From Multifurca ochricompacta (lineage: Eukaryota > Basidiomycota > Agaricomycetes > Russulales > Russulaceae), in contig WTXG01000457.1 of the NCBI GenBank assembly GCA_022496185.1, positions 1-21,529 of the forward strand: a DNA stretch of 21,529 nt, read 5' to 3'. The translations under genes and the position numbers were made by a program. Below, piece by piece: positions 1-10,280 of this stretch (positions are counted from its first letter, which is position 1; each line of letters opens with the position of its first letter). The notes beneath the pieces were generated by a model. The model ran no database searches, was not told the DNA's origin, and saw nothing but the letters and a program-made list of their open reading frames with translations.

Positions 1-597
1 GGGTCGCTGTGTTCACAAGTCCCTCCGCCCCCACTCCGAACTCACGCGTGCCCTTCTCCTGGCAAATAGTCATAACACACCTCCGACCGGTCAATCCTGA
101 ATGTCTCCTCATCCATCTTTCTGTTCTGGAGTGGCCTTAGAATATCTTGCTACATGCTTATCAACGCAAAGCTCAAGTAGCGCATGGAAAACTGTTGGCG
201 CACACAGACTTCTTTTCTCTTCATTTCTGGCACTGTTGTTACCGTTACTTGGGTCGGAGAGTATGTGGCTGCTGCTGTAGTGGGGTTACCATAAAAAAAT
301 AGCGTTTGTTTGGATATGTCAATTGGAGTGATTTTTTTCGGTTGGCACGTCGAAGTCGTCTGTAAGGCCGCAGAGGGGGTCAACCGCTTTGCGCAAATTT
401 GATACATCTTCACGCGATAACTCTCGAACTGTCGTCAAAACCTGTTGTATTATTATTATTATTATTGCTCGCTTGCTGAAAACAAAAAAAAAACAAAAAA
501 ACAAAAAAAGTAACTCAGAGAGTGAAGTCCCGAACCGGATCCAATTCCAAGTTGTTCCACTCTTCCCATCCTCTCCTCAAGCCGTTTATGTTACAGG
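1..597. other. Left flank, no convincing gene
   Basis: I see no convincing gene here. There is a short ATT microsatellite at about 449-466 and an A-rich tract at about 481-509. The segment at about 540-610 translates without stops and ends at a good splice donor (GGTAAGT near 610), so it could be an exon of an upstream gene, but I recognise no family and no start. Clear similarity to the right arm begins only near 598. Confidence 0.4.
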
Positions 598-599
598 TC

Positions 600-810
600 C
601 CCGTACTCAAGGTAAGTTTTTTCTCAGCTCAACTGAGCACAGCAATCATATGATTTCGACTTCCCCTCCCGCTGAACTCAATTTGGGGGCTGTGCGCCAG
701 ATGGTTGATATAAGATAGATCAAACTGAGCGATATCTCGCGATATCTCTATCCGCTCGATTTAGCACTGGACGACTCTGAAGAAGGGATCAAACCCCCTG
801 GGAAATAATT
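600..810 (+). pseudogene. Decayed remnant of the outer gene tail (left copy)
   Basis: This stretch aligns with the reverse complement of 14712-15065. Shared blocks are the AGCTCAACTGAGCACAGC region near 615-635, the block ending near 676, the GGGGGCTGT...CCAGATGGTTGAT block near 683-710, and the GGGATCAAACCCC block near 786-800. Two deletions of about 80 bp, near 676 and 775, remove most of the open frame seen on the right. A short GATATC-TCGC-GATATC inverted repeat at about 730-746 replaces the matching right-arm sequence. The protein family is not recognised. It is a remnant only if the right copy is a true gene. Confidence 0.4.
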
Positions 811-897
811 GAAATTCCTGAACTATGATCTGTGCTCATTTTATTTCTGGGATATGTCGGTGGTCCTTAGTGCTTTGATATCCTTCACAGAGATAGA

Positions 898-1045
898 GAT
901 GCACGGCCTACCACTAATTCGAGATTTCTATTCCTTCCAGTTGAAACCGCCTCTGATGAAGGCACGTGATAGTTATGAAGGCAGTTCACTGGTCCCAGAA
1001 TATCTGGCTGTCTGATACTCTTTCCCGAGTACAGACCGTTGAACC
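898..1045 (+). promoter_or_regulatory. Upstream region of the left CHAT gene with CACGTG box
   Basis: This upstream segment is conserved between the arms (898-1045 with 13453-13641). It contains a palindromic CACGTG at 963-968, 78 bp before the proposed ATG. The right copy keeps CACGTG at 13560-13565. CACGTG is the core bound by bHLH factors in fungi. Conservation in both arms fits a promoter element but may only reflect recent duplication. No clear TATA box was seen. Confidence 0.3.
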
Positions 1046-4000
1046 ATGGATATCTCACTAGGCAGGTTCCCCCCCCCCCCCCCCCCCTTTAGTATCATTC
1101 ATGATTATATCTTTCACAGTTCCATATCTGAGATCGACCATGACATATACCAAATCCAGAGTATTATTCAGTCCCTACCTCGATCGAATCCCCAGTTCTC
1201 TATTCTTCTCCATGCTCTGGGTTTGGCGCGATTCAATCGTTACACCTCGTCGGACGATATGCGACCTGGACAATCCATCCTTTATTTTACTCACGCGATA
1301 TTCCTTCCACAGCCATCTGCAGGGCACGGTAGAATATTCTCCAGGTCTTCCTTGACCTCACAGACGCCCTTCTTCTTCGCTTGGAGAACTCCAAGCAGCC
1401 CGAAGACGTAGATACCTCATTCAATATCTCCATTATCTCCGAGACCAGCCCCTCCAATCTTTGACATTTCACCCAATCAAGTTACAACCTCGCTTGTGAA
1501 GGCATTGGCCATTCAAGTTGAGTTACAGTCTGGCGATCTGACGAACGACATAGAAGAGATGGCGATCCTCTGTCGCGAACTCTTCCTTCCATCGGATATA
1601 CTACAAAACGAAAACTCATAAAATTGCTGTCGCATCCTTGGTTCAAGCAGTTACTACCATCCGTTCACTGTCATAAGGCGAGAGGAAGCTTGTACCAATC
1701 GTTGAATGCCTGCGGGAGGCTTGTATCCATCTACCCAATTTCCCACATGTCCTTAGCGTTCGCACACGCGCTCGCCCATCGCTTCCATGTAACGTATTCA
1801 AACGCGGATTATGAGGAAGCAGCAGCCATCTTGGACAGAGTTATCACTTCTGAGAGAGTTCCGAGTCATGCAGAGACCAAGCTTTGAGTCTTTTGCAGCG
1901 ATCGCACTCGCCCGGTCGGCACGCATGGAAACCAGAGTATATGGAGGAGTCGATTTCGCGGCTTCGTGCCTTGCTCAGGGTGACGTCTCTTTTAATTTTC
2001 AACGTACCACTGTCACTCGGGCCCTAAAGGCCAGTATGAGTGTGCGGTCTACAATATTCGGTGTTCCAGGTGGTCTTGAAGAAGAGCGCATTCCGATCTC
2101 CGACTTCCTAAATCGAACCTTGTTCCGTCTTTGTCTTTTTCTTCAATGGACGCTGAGAGAGAAGCCACATATTGACACGCTTCTCTCCATGGGTGAGCTT
2201 AACGATATAGCGGACATTGAGGGAAGCATCAAATATTGTCGAATGTTCCTCACTTCACCTCTCTCCAATGACTACTTCACATTCGCCACCTCTGCAAAAT
2301 TGGCAGACCTCCTCCTGCGCGGATTCCATTGTACTCATAAACTCGAGTTCCTTAACGAGTCAATCAGCCTCAGCCGCGATCTTCTCAACATGCCAGTGGC
2401 AAAGCCATTCCTCCTTCTTATATCCCAACAGCTTATTTCTTCTTTGTTCACTCGCTTACCGTTTCTCCGTCGCAAGCAGGACTTTCAAGAAATCATGCAA
2501 CTATTTTCCCTGGCCAGCAAGGATGAACACGCGAATATACCTATACGCTTTCGGTTTTCATGTGAATGGGCCCAGGTTTCCCGACGTGCCAGACACCGCT
2601 CCGTCTCATTTGCATATCAGTCTAGCATGTCGTTAATGCAAGCGTCATTGGTATTCGCGCCGAATCTAGACACCCAACATTTTCGTCTTGTCTCGATGCG
2701 CGAAAGTTATGAATCCTTACCGTTGGACTACGCGTCGTATCAGATCGAGAAAGGTCAAGTCGAGAAAGCAATCGAGATACTCGAGCAGGGAAGGGCGTTG
2801 ATCTGGTCAGAGATGCGTGGCCTTCGGACGTCAATCGATCGACTGCATCGGACGAACCCGTCTCTAGCAGAGAGATTTGCGTGTGTCAATAAGGAGCTGG
2901 AAGGGCTGACTACGTCCATTTCGCCTCTTGGGTTGGGCGGGGCGCCAGGCGCGGGTGGTGAAGGAATGGACTGGTTTGGTCATCTCGTGGTAAAGCAACG
3001 CAAACTGATGGAAGAGCGCGATGAGCTCGTTTCAGAAATACAAGCACTTCCTTCATTTCACAACTTTTTGAACCTACCCCAATTCGAAAATCTCCGTCTC
3101 GCCGCTTCCCGAGGACCCGTGATCGTCATCAACCATTCCCGATGCCGTTCCGACATCATCATCATCACCGCCGCCGCCGCCGCCGCCACCGCCCTCCATC
3201 AGCCCTCTCCATCGCTTATCACCACCCCCGACGATTTCTATGACCGTGCAAACAGATTAAGAGATCATCTAGTGGACGCACAAAAAGCAGGCCTGGACTC
3301 GAAGGAATACGATGATGCTTTAACTTTCGTGCTCACCGAGCTCTATGAACTTGTCGGTCGGCCAGTGCTTGAAAGACTTTGCGCATTGGGTATCGAAGAA
3401 CAATCTCATGTGTGGTGGTGCCCAACATCCGTATTCTGTTCTCTTCCCCTCCACGCGATCGGCCCAATCCCATCAGAGCAGGCGGGGCAAAGCGATATTT
3501 TTCAGATCTTTACATCCCATCATATACACCAACACTCTCCGCACTGATCGAATCTCGCAACAAATTGGGTTCATTCAATAAGCAGAAGCCGAAGCTGCCT
3601 AAGCCTTCGATTCTCCTCATGGCACAACCGGACGACGAATCCCTGCCAGGAGCATGGGATGAGATGAACGTCGTTCAAGCTGTCAGGACAAAGGTGACCA
3701 GTCTTATCTCAGAAGAGGCGACAGCAAGGACTGTGCTGGAAGGGCTCCGAGACCACCAGTTTGCTCATTTCGTGTGCCATGGGTCATTGAAGAGTGGGAA
3801 GCCATTCGATGCATCATTCAAGCTCCATGGAAGGGAACGGCTTACGTTGCGTGACATTGTGCGATCTCAGATTGCGAATGCAGAATTTGCATTCCTGTCC
3901 GCGTGTCACACAGCAGAATTGACCGATAAGAGTATTACTGATGAAGCACTCCATCTGACTGCAGCAATGCAATATTGTGGATTCGGAAGTGTAGTGGGGA

Positions 4001-4206
4001 CGATGTGGGCTATGGCAGATATGGATGGACGGGATCTGGCGAAACATTTCTACAAGTCTATGTTCTCGAACTCGGGTACAAGAGAGAGAGAGGTAGGGTA
4101 TTATGAGAGATCTGGTGAGGCACTTCGAGATGCGGTGAAGAAGCTACGGAGAAAGAAGAGGATGACATTGGAACGATGGGTCAATTTTGTCCACTATGGT
4201 GGGTGA
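1046..4206 (+). pseudogene. TPR-like/CHAT-domain protein gene, left copy, multiply frameshifted
   Basis: The encoded family has an N-terminal array of helical repeats and a C-terminal CHAT domain, a caspase/separase-like cysteine peptidase; such genes are abundant in agaricomycetes. The proposed ATG at 1046 lies in a block shared with the right copy and is followed by 19 C residues (1069-1087). The first half is broken by many one-base losses relative to the right copy, for example near 1335, 1411, 1461, 1600 and 2165. The frame is good from about 2180 to 3480 (including IEKGQVEKAIEILEQGRAL and the WWCPTSVFCSLPLHAIGP stretch), is lost by one missing G near 3480-3486, and resumes to the TGA at 4204-4206. 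The CHAT dyad is visible: His in HFVCHG (codon 3778-3780) and Cys in LSACHT (codon 3904-3906). It is convergent with the P450, with 38 bp between stops. Probably inactive unless the indels are assembly errors. Confidence 0.87.
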
Positions 4207-4244
4207 AGTATTCAGGAGGATGGTAGGTACACGTTAGATACTGG

Positions 4245-6179
4245 TCATAACTCGCGTAGCTTACGTTCTCGAGCAAGGACACCTAGTGACTCTGGGAACC
4301 GCGGAGTGATCGAACATTCGAATGGAACAGGACGTCTGCGTGTCATCTTATTAGTACGGGAGGGAAAGGAGAGAGCGAGCGAGCTGATGACTCACACAAC
4401 CAGTCCATGATTGTCACACCCATCCACATCAAGTGACCAGTCTTTCTTGCGCTCAATCTTCGAAGCCCACAACACCATCGCAATATCAATAAAAAGTGAA
4501 TTATTCGCCACACGACGAGCAACACAAGCCCTCCGACCAAACCCATACGTGATATGTCCCTCTTTCGCTTCACGTGGTCCGGGAGCAACATCGCCCTTAC
4601 CGTCGAGATGCCTTGACGGATTGAAATGTGTCGCATCCTTACCGTGGACCTCGGGATCACGATTCAGGTGCCACATGTTCACGATACAGATCGTGCCTTT
4701 CGGAATGAACATCCCTTCATACCAGTCATCTTCGACGGATTGATGTGGCATGCCGATTGGACCGACCGGTCGCCAGCGGAGAGCCTCCTTGACCATGGCG
4801 CGAATGTAGGGTAAGCGTGGGTAGTCGGCAAAGGTCGGCAAACGGGCACGGCCAACGACCTGGTCGAGTTCTGCATGGGCTCGTGCCTGTGTCTCAGGGT
4901 AGGCAAGGATGGCGAGGGTCCACCACGCCATAGTGGCAGCGGTTGTGTCTGCGCCACCATTGCTGAACACAAGATTAAACACTTGCCGCCTGTGGATAAT
5001 CATGCACATGCTTACTATAAATTTCCTGCAGACCAAGCTGCTTCCCGCATCGAAAGTTTGTGTCCCTCGACATCACGAATCAACGTAGCAGTCAGGCTAG
5101 GACGGTTATCCCCCTCTTCCTGAAAAATGAAAAATACTGCTCGAGTCAGAACGACAAGACGACAAGTTCCCACACACATACGATCCTAGACTTGACTGTG
5201 TTAAAAAGACCTTCGAACATAGCCGAATCCTTCTTGTACCAAGTCTCCGCGTCTCGCTTCCACTTTGCAAACCTTTAGTGTTAGTGTGATGAGTATTAAT
5301 TAGTGGTGTGAGTGAGTGAGACTGCACGAACCTGCTAGGAATATGTCGCATCCAGGGGAATAGTTCCACCAAGTGCGCCCCCGGATATGCAGCACACCCC
5401 ACACGCTGCCCAAATTCATTGATCAATTTCACCACCGGATCTTGTTCAGACCGGACAGTAGGGTGGTCGTACACGGTCGATAGGATCATCGATGCGGCCG
5501 CACGACGAAGGTGTCTGTCCCATTTCCCAGGTTCCGCAAGGCCATCACATGCGAGAAGGACGGCTTCGGTTGTCTGTACCTCGTGAAAGTCTTTAGCTGC
5601 TGGATCCTTGTTCAATGCTTCGTAGACGGCCCTGCGCATCCGGCGCCAGCTAAAGGGTGTTTTTGGTTTATTAATGTTTGTATGATATGATGAACCAGTC
5701 TCTTGTTTCCAAAAACTTACACTTCCCCGTACGGAGAAAAGACGATGAATAAGCCGCCAGTCATTATATCGGACGCGACGATGTAACGAGGTCTATCTGA
5801 ATATATCGCAGCACGTAATTCCAGAAGATCCGTAGCCACTTTGTGTGAATTGAGGACGATCGTGGGTTGACCCGCGACGTTAAGGTAGATCAAGTCACCT
5901 AACCGACCTCTGGTCAATCTGATCTGAGAGACCCAGCTGGAGCACGAGGGATGAGGACCGACCATATTGCTTTCGCCACTCTGTGAACCTGAACCACGGC
6001 TTGGACTGAATGTCAAGAATGTTTCCTATGATTGGGTAACCGCGAGGGCCAGGTGGTAGCTTGCGATAAGGACTGTTGATGTAGCGAGCAGTGTAAAAGA
6101 GAAGGATGGAAAAGATGATGCTGATGGAGAGTAGTGTGTTGCCCTCTGAGATTGAGGAGGGGTCGAAGAGAGAGGACAT
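4245..6179 (-). CDS. Cytochrome P450 monooxygenase, intact, seven exons, 521 aa
   Basis: This is a membrane-anchored fungal P450; the substrate is unknown. Exons run 6179-5963, 5898-5721, 5649-5332, 5272-5182, 5119-5016, 4962-4396 and 4335-4245, total 1566 nt with no internal stop. All introns are GT-AG, 53-71 bp. Visible parts: hydrophobic anchor at residues about 15-31, proline hinge PPGP at 42-45, I-helix GGADTT at 305-310, ExxR at 362-365 (EALR), FNPSRHLD at 416-423, and haem motif YGFGRRACVA with ligand Cys449. Tyr442 and Ala451 replace the usual Phe and Gly of the signature. The ATG at 6179 was chosen because it directly precedes the anchor and is conserved in the right copy; an open stretch upstream lacks an ATG. 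Length suits class II eukaryotic P450s, which need an NADPH-P450 reductase. The layout resembles basidiomycete CYP5144-like enzymes, but I cannot assign a CYP family. Confidence 0.93.
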
Positions 6180-6917
6180 GAGAGATGAACCAAGTTTACG
6201 GTCAACAGTCAAGGCTATAAGCGAGCGGAAGGAGATATTTATGTAGTAGGCCCATAGCTGCTATCTATGAAATGAAGCTCTGGCACAGGCACTCAGTAAT
6301 TACTGCAATGGGAACATCGGAGGAGCGTCCCAGAACCCCATACACCAGGGACCGATCCACGCACTCAGATTGAGATTGAGATGAAGGTGCGACAAGGCGC
6401 TCACTCGCACGCGAATGTGTGAAGAGTGGAGAATAGAATAGAATAGACCTCAGTGAGGTTCCGTCTCTGCCCTCTCCGGCCCGTCTTGCCTTCTCGCGCT
6501 TTGTCTTCGTCTTCTTCATTCCCTTTCCTTCACTCTCCTTCATGCCCTTTGTCCCTTGCCCTTCACTTCATCATAAGAAATACATTCTACACCCACTTAC
6601 ATCTTCATCTTTGGAATTGACTCGTTTCACACTGACTCATGTATAATAATGACGAGTATCTTATCCATGAAATACCAGACTAGTCTCACCTCGTCGTCTC
6701 GTACTGGCACGCACAGTTTTCGAGAGTTTTCAACGTACTTGACACATTCGGCTTCTTCGACTTTACCGACACTCGACACAGACCAGTGCAAGGCTACCCG
6801 TCTGTCTCAGTGTTATCATTAGTTATCAATCCTTTCTTCTCTCCGCTTCTCACTCACACGTTCTCGCGATCATATGGTGCTGCGCTCATGATTATGTATC
6901 GCAATCGCAATCAACAG
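6180..6917. other. P450 upstream region, inner end of left arm
   Basis: No gene is seen in this stretch. It is the 5' region of the left P450 and is shared with 8378-9128, including CT-rich DNA at about 6470-6545 and the GTTCTCGCGATCATATGGTGC block near 6860-6880. Open stretches here are reverse-strand readings of low-complexity CT/GA sequence and have close partners in the right arm simply because the DNA is duplicated. Confidence 0.6.
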
Positions 6918-7180
6918 TTGCTCTGCTCAGAGAGCTGAATTTGGGAATGGCAGAAGCAGTATTGGATATGCAAAGTCAGTACGGAAGAAGTTCGTCACCC
7001 AGTCTTTGGATATAAACTATTTGCAAATAAAAACGGTATATGGCCATTGTTGGTAAAGCAGCCAGCGGCGGTATCAATATTACAGTCTTGTTCTGCGGGG
7101 GATTCTTTAACAACTTTCTACTCTATTATTTGTGATGATGTGGGGAAATGCGGAGGGTGCAACGATCGTAGTTGCCACTA
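6918..7180. other. Spacer DNA downstream of the RPA34-like gene
   Basis: This is single-copy spacer between the inner end of the left arm and the stop codon of the RPA34-like gene. It presumably contains that gene's 3' untranslated region. I see no other gene. Confidence 0.5.
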
Positions 7181-8180
7181 TCAAGACGCCGTCGTTTTTG
7201 CCTTTTTCGCCTTCTTCGGTGGTTCGTTGTCACCTTTCCGCTTGCGCTTCTCCTTCTCTTTATCAAGGATCTTCGCCGGCTTGTCATCCATCTCCACATC
7301 TACGTGATTGTCTGGCGGAGGATCCAGGGTCACCGTACGGCCTGAAGCGATGGGTCAGCGCCTCTTCAGGGTACGCATCCGAGGTGGGTTTCGATGGGAG
7401 TGATGTCTGAGACTGGGTCTGGCCTCGTAGGTTTGCAGGTCGCATAGAGACAATGAGATGTCGCGTTACAGATTTGGGGGCTAGGAAACGTGCGACCATG
7501 AACAAATTAATCAAAAAAAAAGGTAAAACACTATGAGGCGCACGGAACACGTACCGAGGAATAGCTTCCACCTTTTCTTTTGCCGGTAGGAGCACCGATA
7601 AACTGTCGAGCTCTTCAGCACCGACAGGCGCTTCTGCATCAATACTCTGATCACCATTTGCGCTTGCACTTGCATTGTGATCATGGAGGGATTGATCGCC
7701 CAAGTATCATATGCGGTATTTTTACGCGATAGCTCGCCCACCAGGCCGGTTTTGGGCAAATTTTAACTCCGTGAAGGTTCTTTGCTTTCACCTAAGGATA
7801 AAAAGAGAGAAAGAGAGGGAGGGGAAATGCGTCGAATGGAGGATGGGCATGGGGTGCTGGCGGCAGAGGCCAGAAAGAATGTAAGTAACACACACCACAT
7901 TCGGGACCCGGACAAGCCAAAGTTCTACGCCCTCGTCCTCTTTCACAGCATCGTAATCGAGCTCTCCGAATTCAACGTCGTAGTCCACGGGAACGCTACC
8001 CGCAGGAGGCGTGTATGCGAGAGTCGGGTCGACGCCCTCATTGCGTGCAGATATCCGAACTGGGGCCGCCTCCGTGTCAGACGACGGCGCTTTGTCTTGT
8101 GTGGATTCTCTTTTGTTCTTCTTGGACTTTCGTTCTCTAACGCTCGGGCTCGAAGTTACGGGCGCCGCACGTGGTGGCAT
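7181..8180 (-). CDS. RPA34: RNA polymerase I subunit RPA34/A34.5-like, frame disrupted
   Basis: RPA34 (yeast A34.5, human PAF49) pairs with A49 on RNA polymerase I and aids rRNA synthesis in the nucleolus. Exon 1 (8180-7896) encodes a basic start with RERKSKKNKR, an acidic stretch and the family-like VELWLVRVPN motif. An intron at 7792-7895 (GTGTGT...TTAG) leads to VKAKNLHGVKI, TGLVGELSRKN, a serine/leucine segment, APKSVTRHLIV and ALTHRFRPYG. A lysine-rich tail (KEKEKRKRK, PPKKAKKAK) ends at TGA 7181-7183. The reading frame does not hold: a base seems missing at the run 7758-7760, another at 7700-7702, and a further shift lies near 7333-7345. A T-rich 66-bp segment (7489-7554) looks like an intron ending CG instead of AG. 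It is either a pseudogene or a real gene damaged by assembly indels. Family assignment rests on motif order, not on a search. Confidence 0.68.
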
Positions 8181-8377
8181 TATAGTTTTCGAAAGCCCTA
8201 TTCTGAGACAAGGACGTGGTACGATTCTGCGTTCTGCGCCTCATTCCAAAATGGTGGTTTGCCTCACGTGACACTCGCCCCGTTGGCTGCTTATCATTAG
8301 AGCCTTTCTAATACCTCACTCGCTATATAGCTCCAACATCCTCCTTACAGGTTTATTTAGCTTTCAGCTTCAGCTTG
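8181..8377 (-). promoter_or_regulatory. Upstream region of the RPA34-like gene with CACGTG box
   Basis: This is the remaining spacer between the RPA34-like ATG and the right arm. A palindromic CACGTG at 8265-8270, in the wider context TCACGTGA, lies about 85 bp upstream of the ATG and could bind a Cbf1/bHLH-type factor. TATATAG (8324-8330) reads on either strand but is not at a convincing distance. Position and motif are seen; regulatory function is inferred. Confidence 0.3.
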
Positions 8378-9128
8378 CTGGTGATTGCGGTTGCGATACA
8401 TATCATGAGCGCAGCACCATATGATCGCGGAGAACGTGTGAGTGAGAAGCGGAGAGAAGAGAAGAGAAAGGTTCGATAACTAATGATAACACTGAGACAG
8501 ACGAGTAGCCTTGCACTGGTCTACGTCGAGTGTCGGTAAAGTCGAAGAAGCCGAATGAAATACGTCGAAAACTCCCGAAACTGTGCGTGCCAATACGAGG
8601 CGACGAGGTGAGACTAGTCTGGTATTTCATGGATAAGATAGTCGTCATTATTATACATGAGGTCAGGGTGAAACGAGTCAATTCCAAGATGAAGATGTAA
8701 GTGGGTGTAGAAAGTATTTCTTTTGATGAAGTGAAGGGGCAAGGGACAAAGGGCATGAAGGAGAGTGAAAGGGAAAGGGAATGAAGAGACGAAGACAAAG
8801 CGCGAGAAGGCAAGACGGGCCGGAGAGGGCAGAGACGGAACCTCACTGAGGTCTATTCTATTCTCCACACTTCACACATACACCAGGACCGATCCACGCA
8901 CTCAGATTGAGATGAAGGCGCGACAAGGCGCTCACTCGCACGCGAAGGGACACTCCTCGGATGTTCCCATTGCAGTAATTTAACGAATTGTATACATTCG
9001 TTTTACAGTACTAAGTGCCCGTGCCCGAAGGGCTAGAAGAGCTTCATAGATTAGATACTACATATATATCTCCTCTCGCTCGCTTATAGCCTTGACGGTT
9101 CGGTGACGGTAAACTTGGTTCATCTGCC
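8378..9128. other. P450 upstream region, inner end of right arm
   Basis: No gene is seen. This stretch corresponds to 6180-6917 in inverse orientation, with small differences. One is an extra segment of about 30 bp near 8981-9009 that contains a 21-bp near-palindrome (8982-9002) absent from the left arm. The GA-rich segment near 8755-8835 is the counterpart of the CT-rich tract near 6470-6545. Confidence 0.6.
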
Positions 9129-10242
9129 ATGTCCTCTCTCTTCGACCCCTCCTCAATCTCAGAGGGCAACACACTACTCCCATAAGCATCATCTTTTCCA
9201 TCCTTCTCTTTTACACTGCTCGCTACATTAACAGTCCTTATCGCAAGCTACCACCTGGCCCTCGCGGTTACCCAATCATAGGAAACATTCTTGACATTCA
9301 GTCCAAGCCGTGGTTCAGGTTCACAGAGTGGCGAAAGCAATATGGTTGGTCCTCATCCCTCGTGCTTCAGCTGGGTCTCTCAGATCAGATTGACCAGAGG
9401 TCAGTTAGGTGATTTGATCTACCTTAACGTCGCGGGTCAACCCACGATCGTCCTCAACTCACACAAAGTGGCTACGGATCTTCTGGAATTACGTGCTGCG
9501 ATATATTCAGATAGACCTCGTTACATCGTCGCGTCCGATATAATGACTGGCGGCTTATTCATCGTCTTTTCTCCGTACGGGGAAGTGTAAGTTTTCGGAG
9601 ACAGGAGACTGGTTCATCATATCATACAAACATTAATAAACCAAAAACACCATTTAGCTGGCGCCGGATGCGCAGGGCCGTCTACGAAGCATTGAACAAG
9701 GATGCAGCAGCTAAAGACTTTCACGAGGTACAGACGACCGAAGCCGTCCTTCTCGCATGTGATGGCCTTGCGGAACCTGGGAAATGGGACAGACACCTTC
9801 GTCGTGCGGCCGCATCGATGATCCTATCGACCGTGTACGACCACCCTACTGTCCGGTCTGAACAAGACCCGGTGGTGAAATTGATCAATGAATTTGGGCA
9901 GCGCGTGGGGTGTGCTGCATATCCGGGGGCGCACTTGGTGGAACTATTCCCCTGGATGCGACATATTCCTAGTAGGTTCGTGCAGTCTCACTCACCCACA
10001 CCACTAATTAATACTCATCACACTAACACTAAAGGTTTGCAAAGTGGAAGCGAGACGCGGAGACTTGGTACAAGAAGGATTCAGCCATGTTCGAAGGTCT
10101 TTTTAACACTGTCAAGTCTAGGATCGTATGTGTTTGGGAACTTGTACGCAGACGTCCTGTTCATTTCGAATATTCGATCACTCCGCGGTTCCCAGAGTCA
10201 CTAGATCTCCTTGCTCGAGAACGCAAGCTACGCGAGTTATGA
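9129..10242 (+). pseudogene. Truncated cytochrome P450, right copy
   Basis: This is the paralogue of the intact P450 at 4245-6179. The ATG at 9129 is conserved, but a 2-bp deletion near 9180 puts a TAA at 9183-9185 after 18 codons, inside the membrane anchor. Exons 2 (9409-9586), 3 (9658-9975) and 4 (10035-10125) keep their lengths and splice sites. Exons 5 and 6 are deleted, removing the I-helix, ExxR and the haem-binding Cys. The 26 bp at 10126-10151 join the first 20 bp of intron 4 to the last 6 bp of intron 6. Exon 7 (10152-10242) remains, ending in TGA. Joining exon 4 to exon 7 would not keep the frame. No functional monooxygenase can be made from this copy. It ends 38 bp from the CHAT gene stop. 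Confidence 0.92.
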
Positions 10243-10280
10243 CCAGTATCTAGCATGTACCTACCATCCTCCTGAATACT

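Larger units (their letters stand above)
598..6917 (+). repeat. Left arm of a large imperfect inverted repeat
   Basis: This arm matches the reverse complement of 8378-15070. It can be followed from the outer unidentified gene tail, through the CHAT gene and P450 gene, to the P450 upstream region. The matches include introns and intergenic DNA, so a genomic segment was duplicated, not an mRNA. Relative to the right arm, the left lacks about 970 bp near 897 and two blocks of about 80 bp near 676 and 775, but keeps 820 bp (4342-5161) missing on the right. Identity falls near both edges, so the limits are approximate. Confidence 0.9.

Noticed and set aside
2217..2636. Open frame within the left CHAT gene and its twin at 11976-12254
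   Set aside because: These are shadow frames of the CHAT coding sequence, reproduced in both arms because the DNA is duplicated.
3814..4047. Antisense frame over the CHAT catalytic region and its twin at 10440-10670
   Set aside because: It is the reverse reading of conserved CHAT codons, and its conservation follows from the sense protein.
8755..8983. Basic open frame upstream of the right P450, with relatives at 6265-6543 and 8614-8868
   Set aside because: It is a translation of a GA/CT-rich tract with no domain or coherent start. Similarity between arms comes from the duplication.
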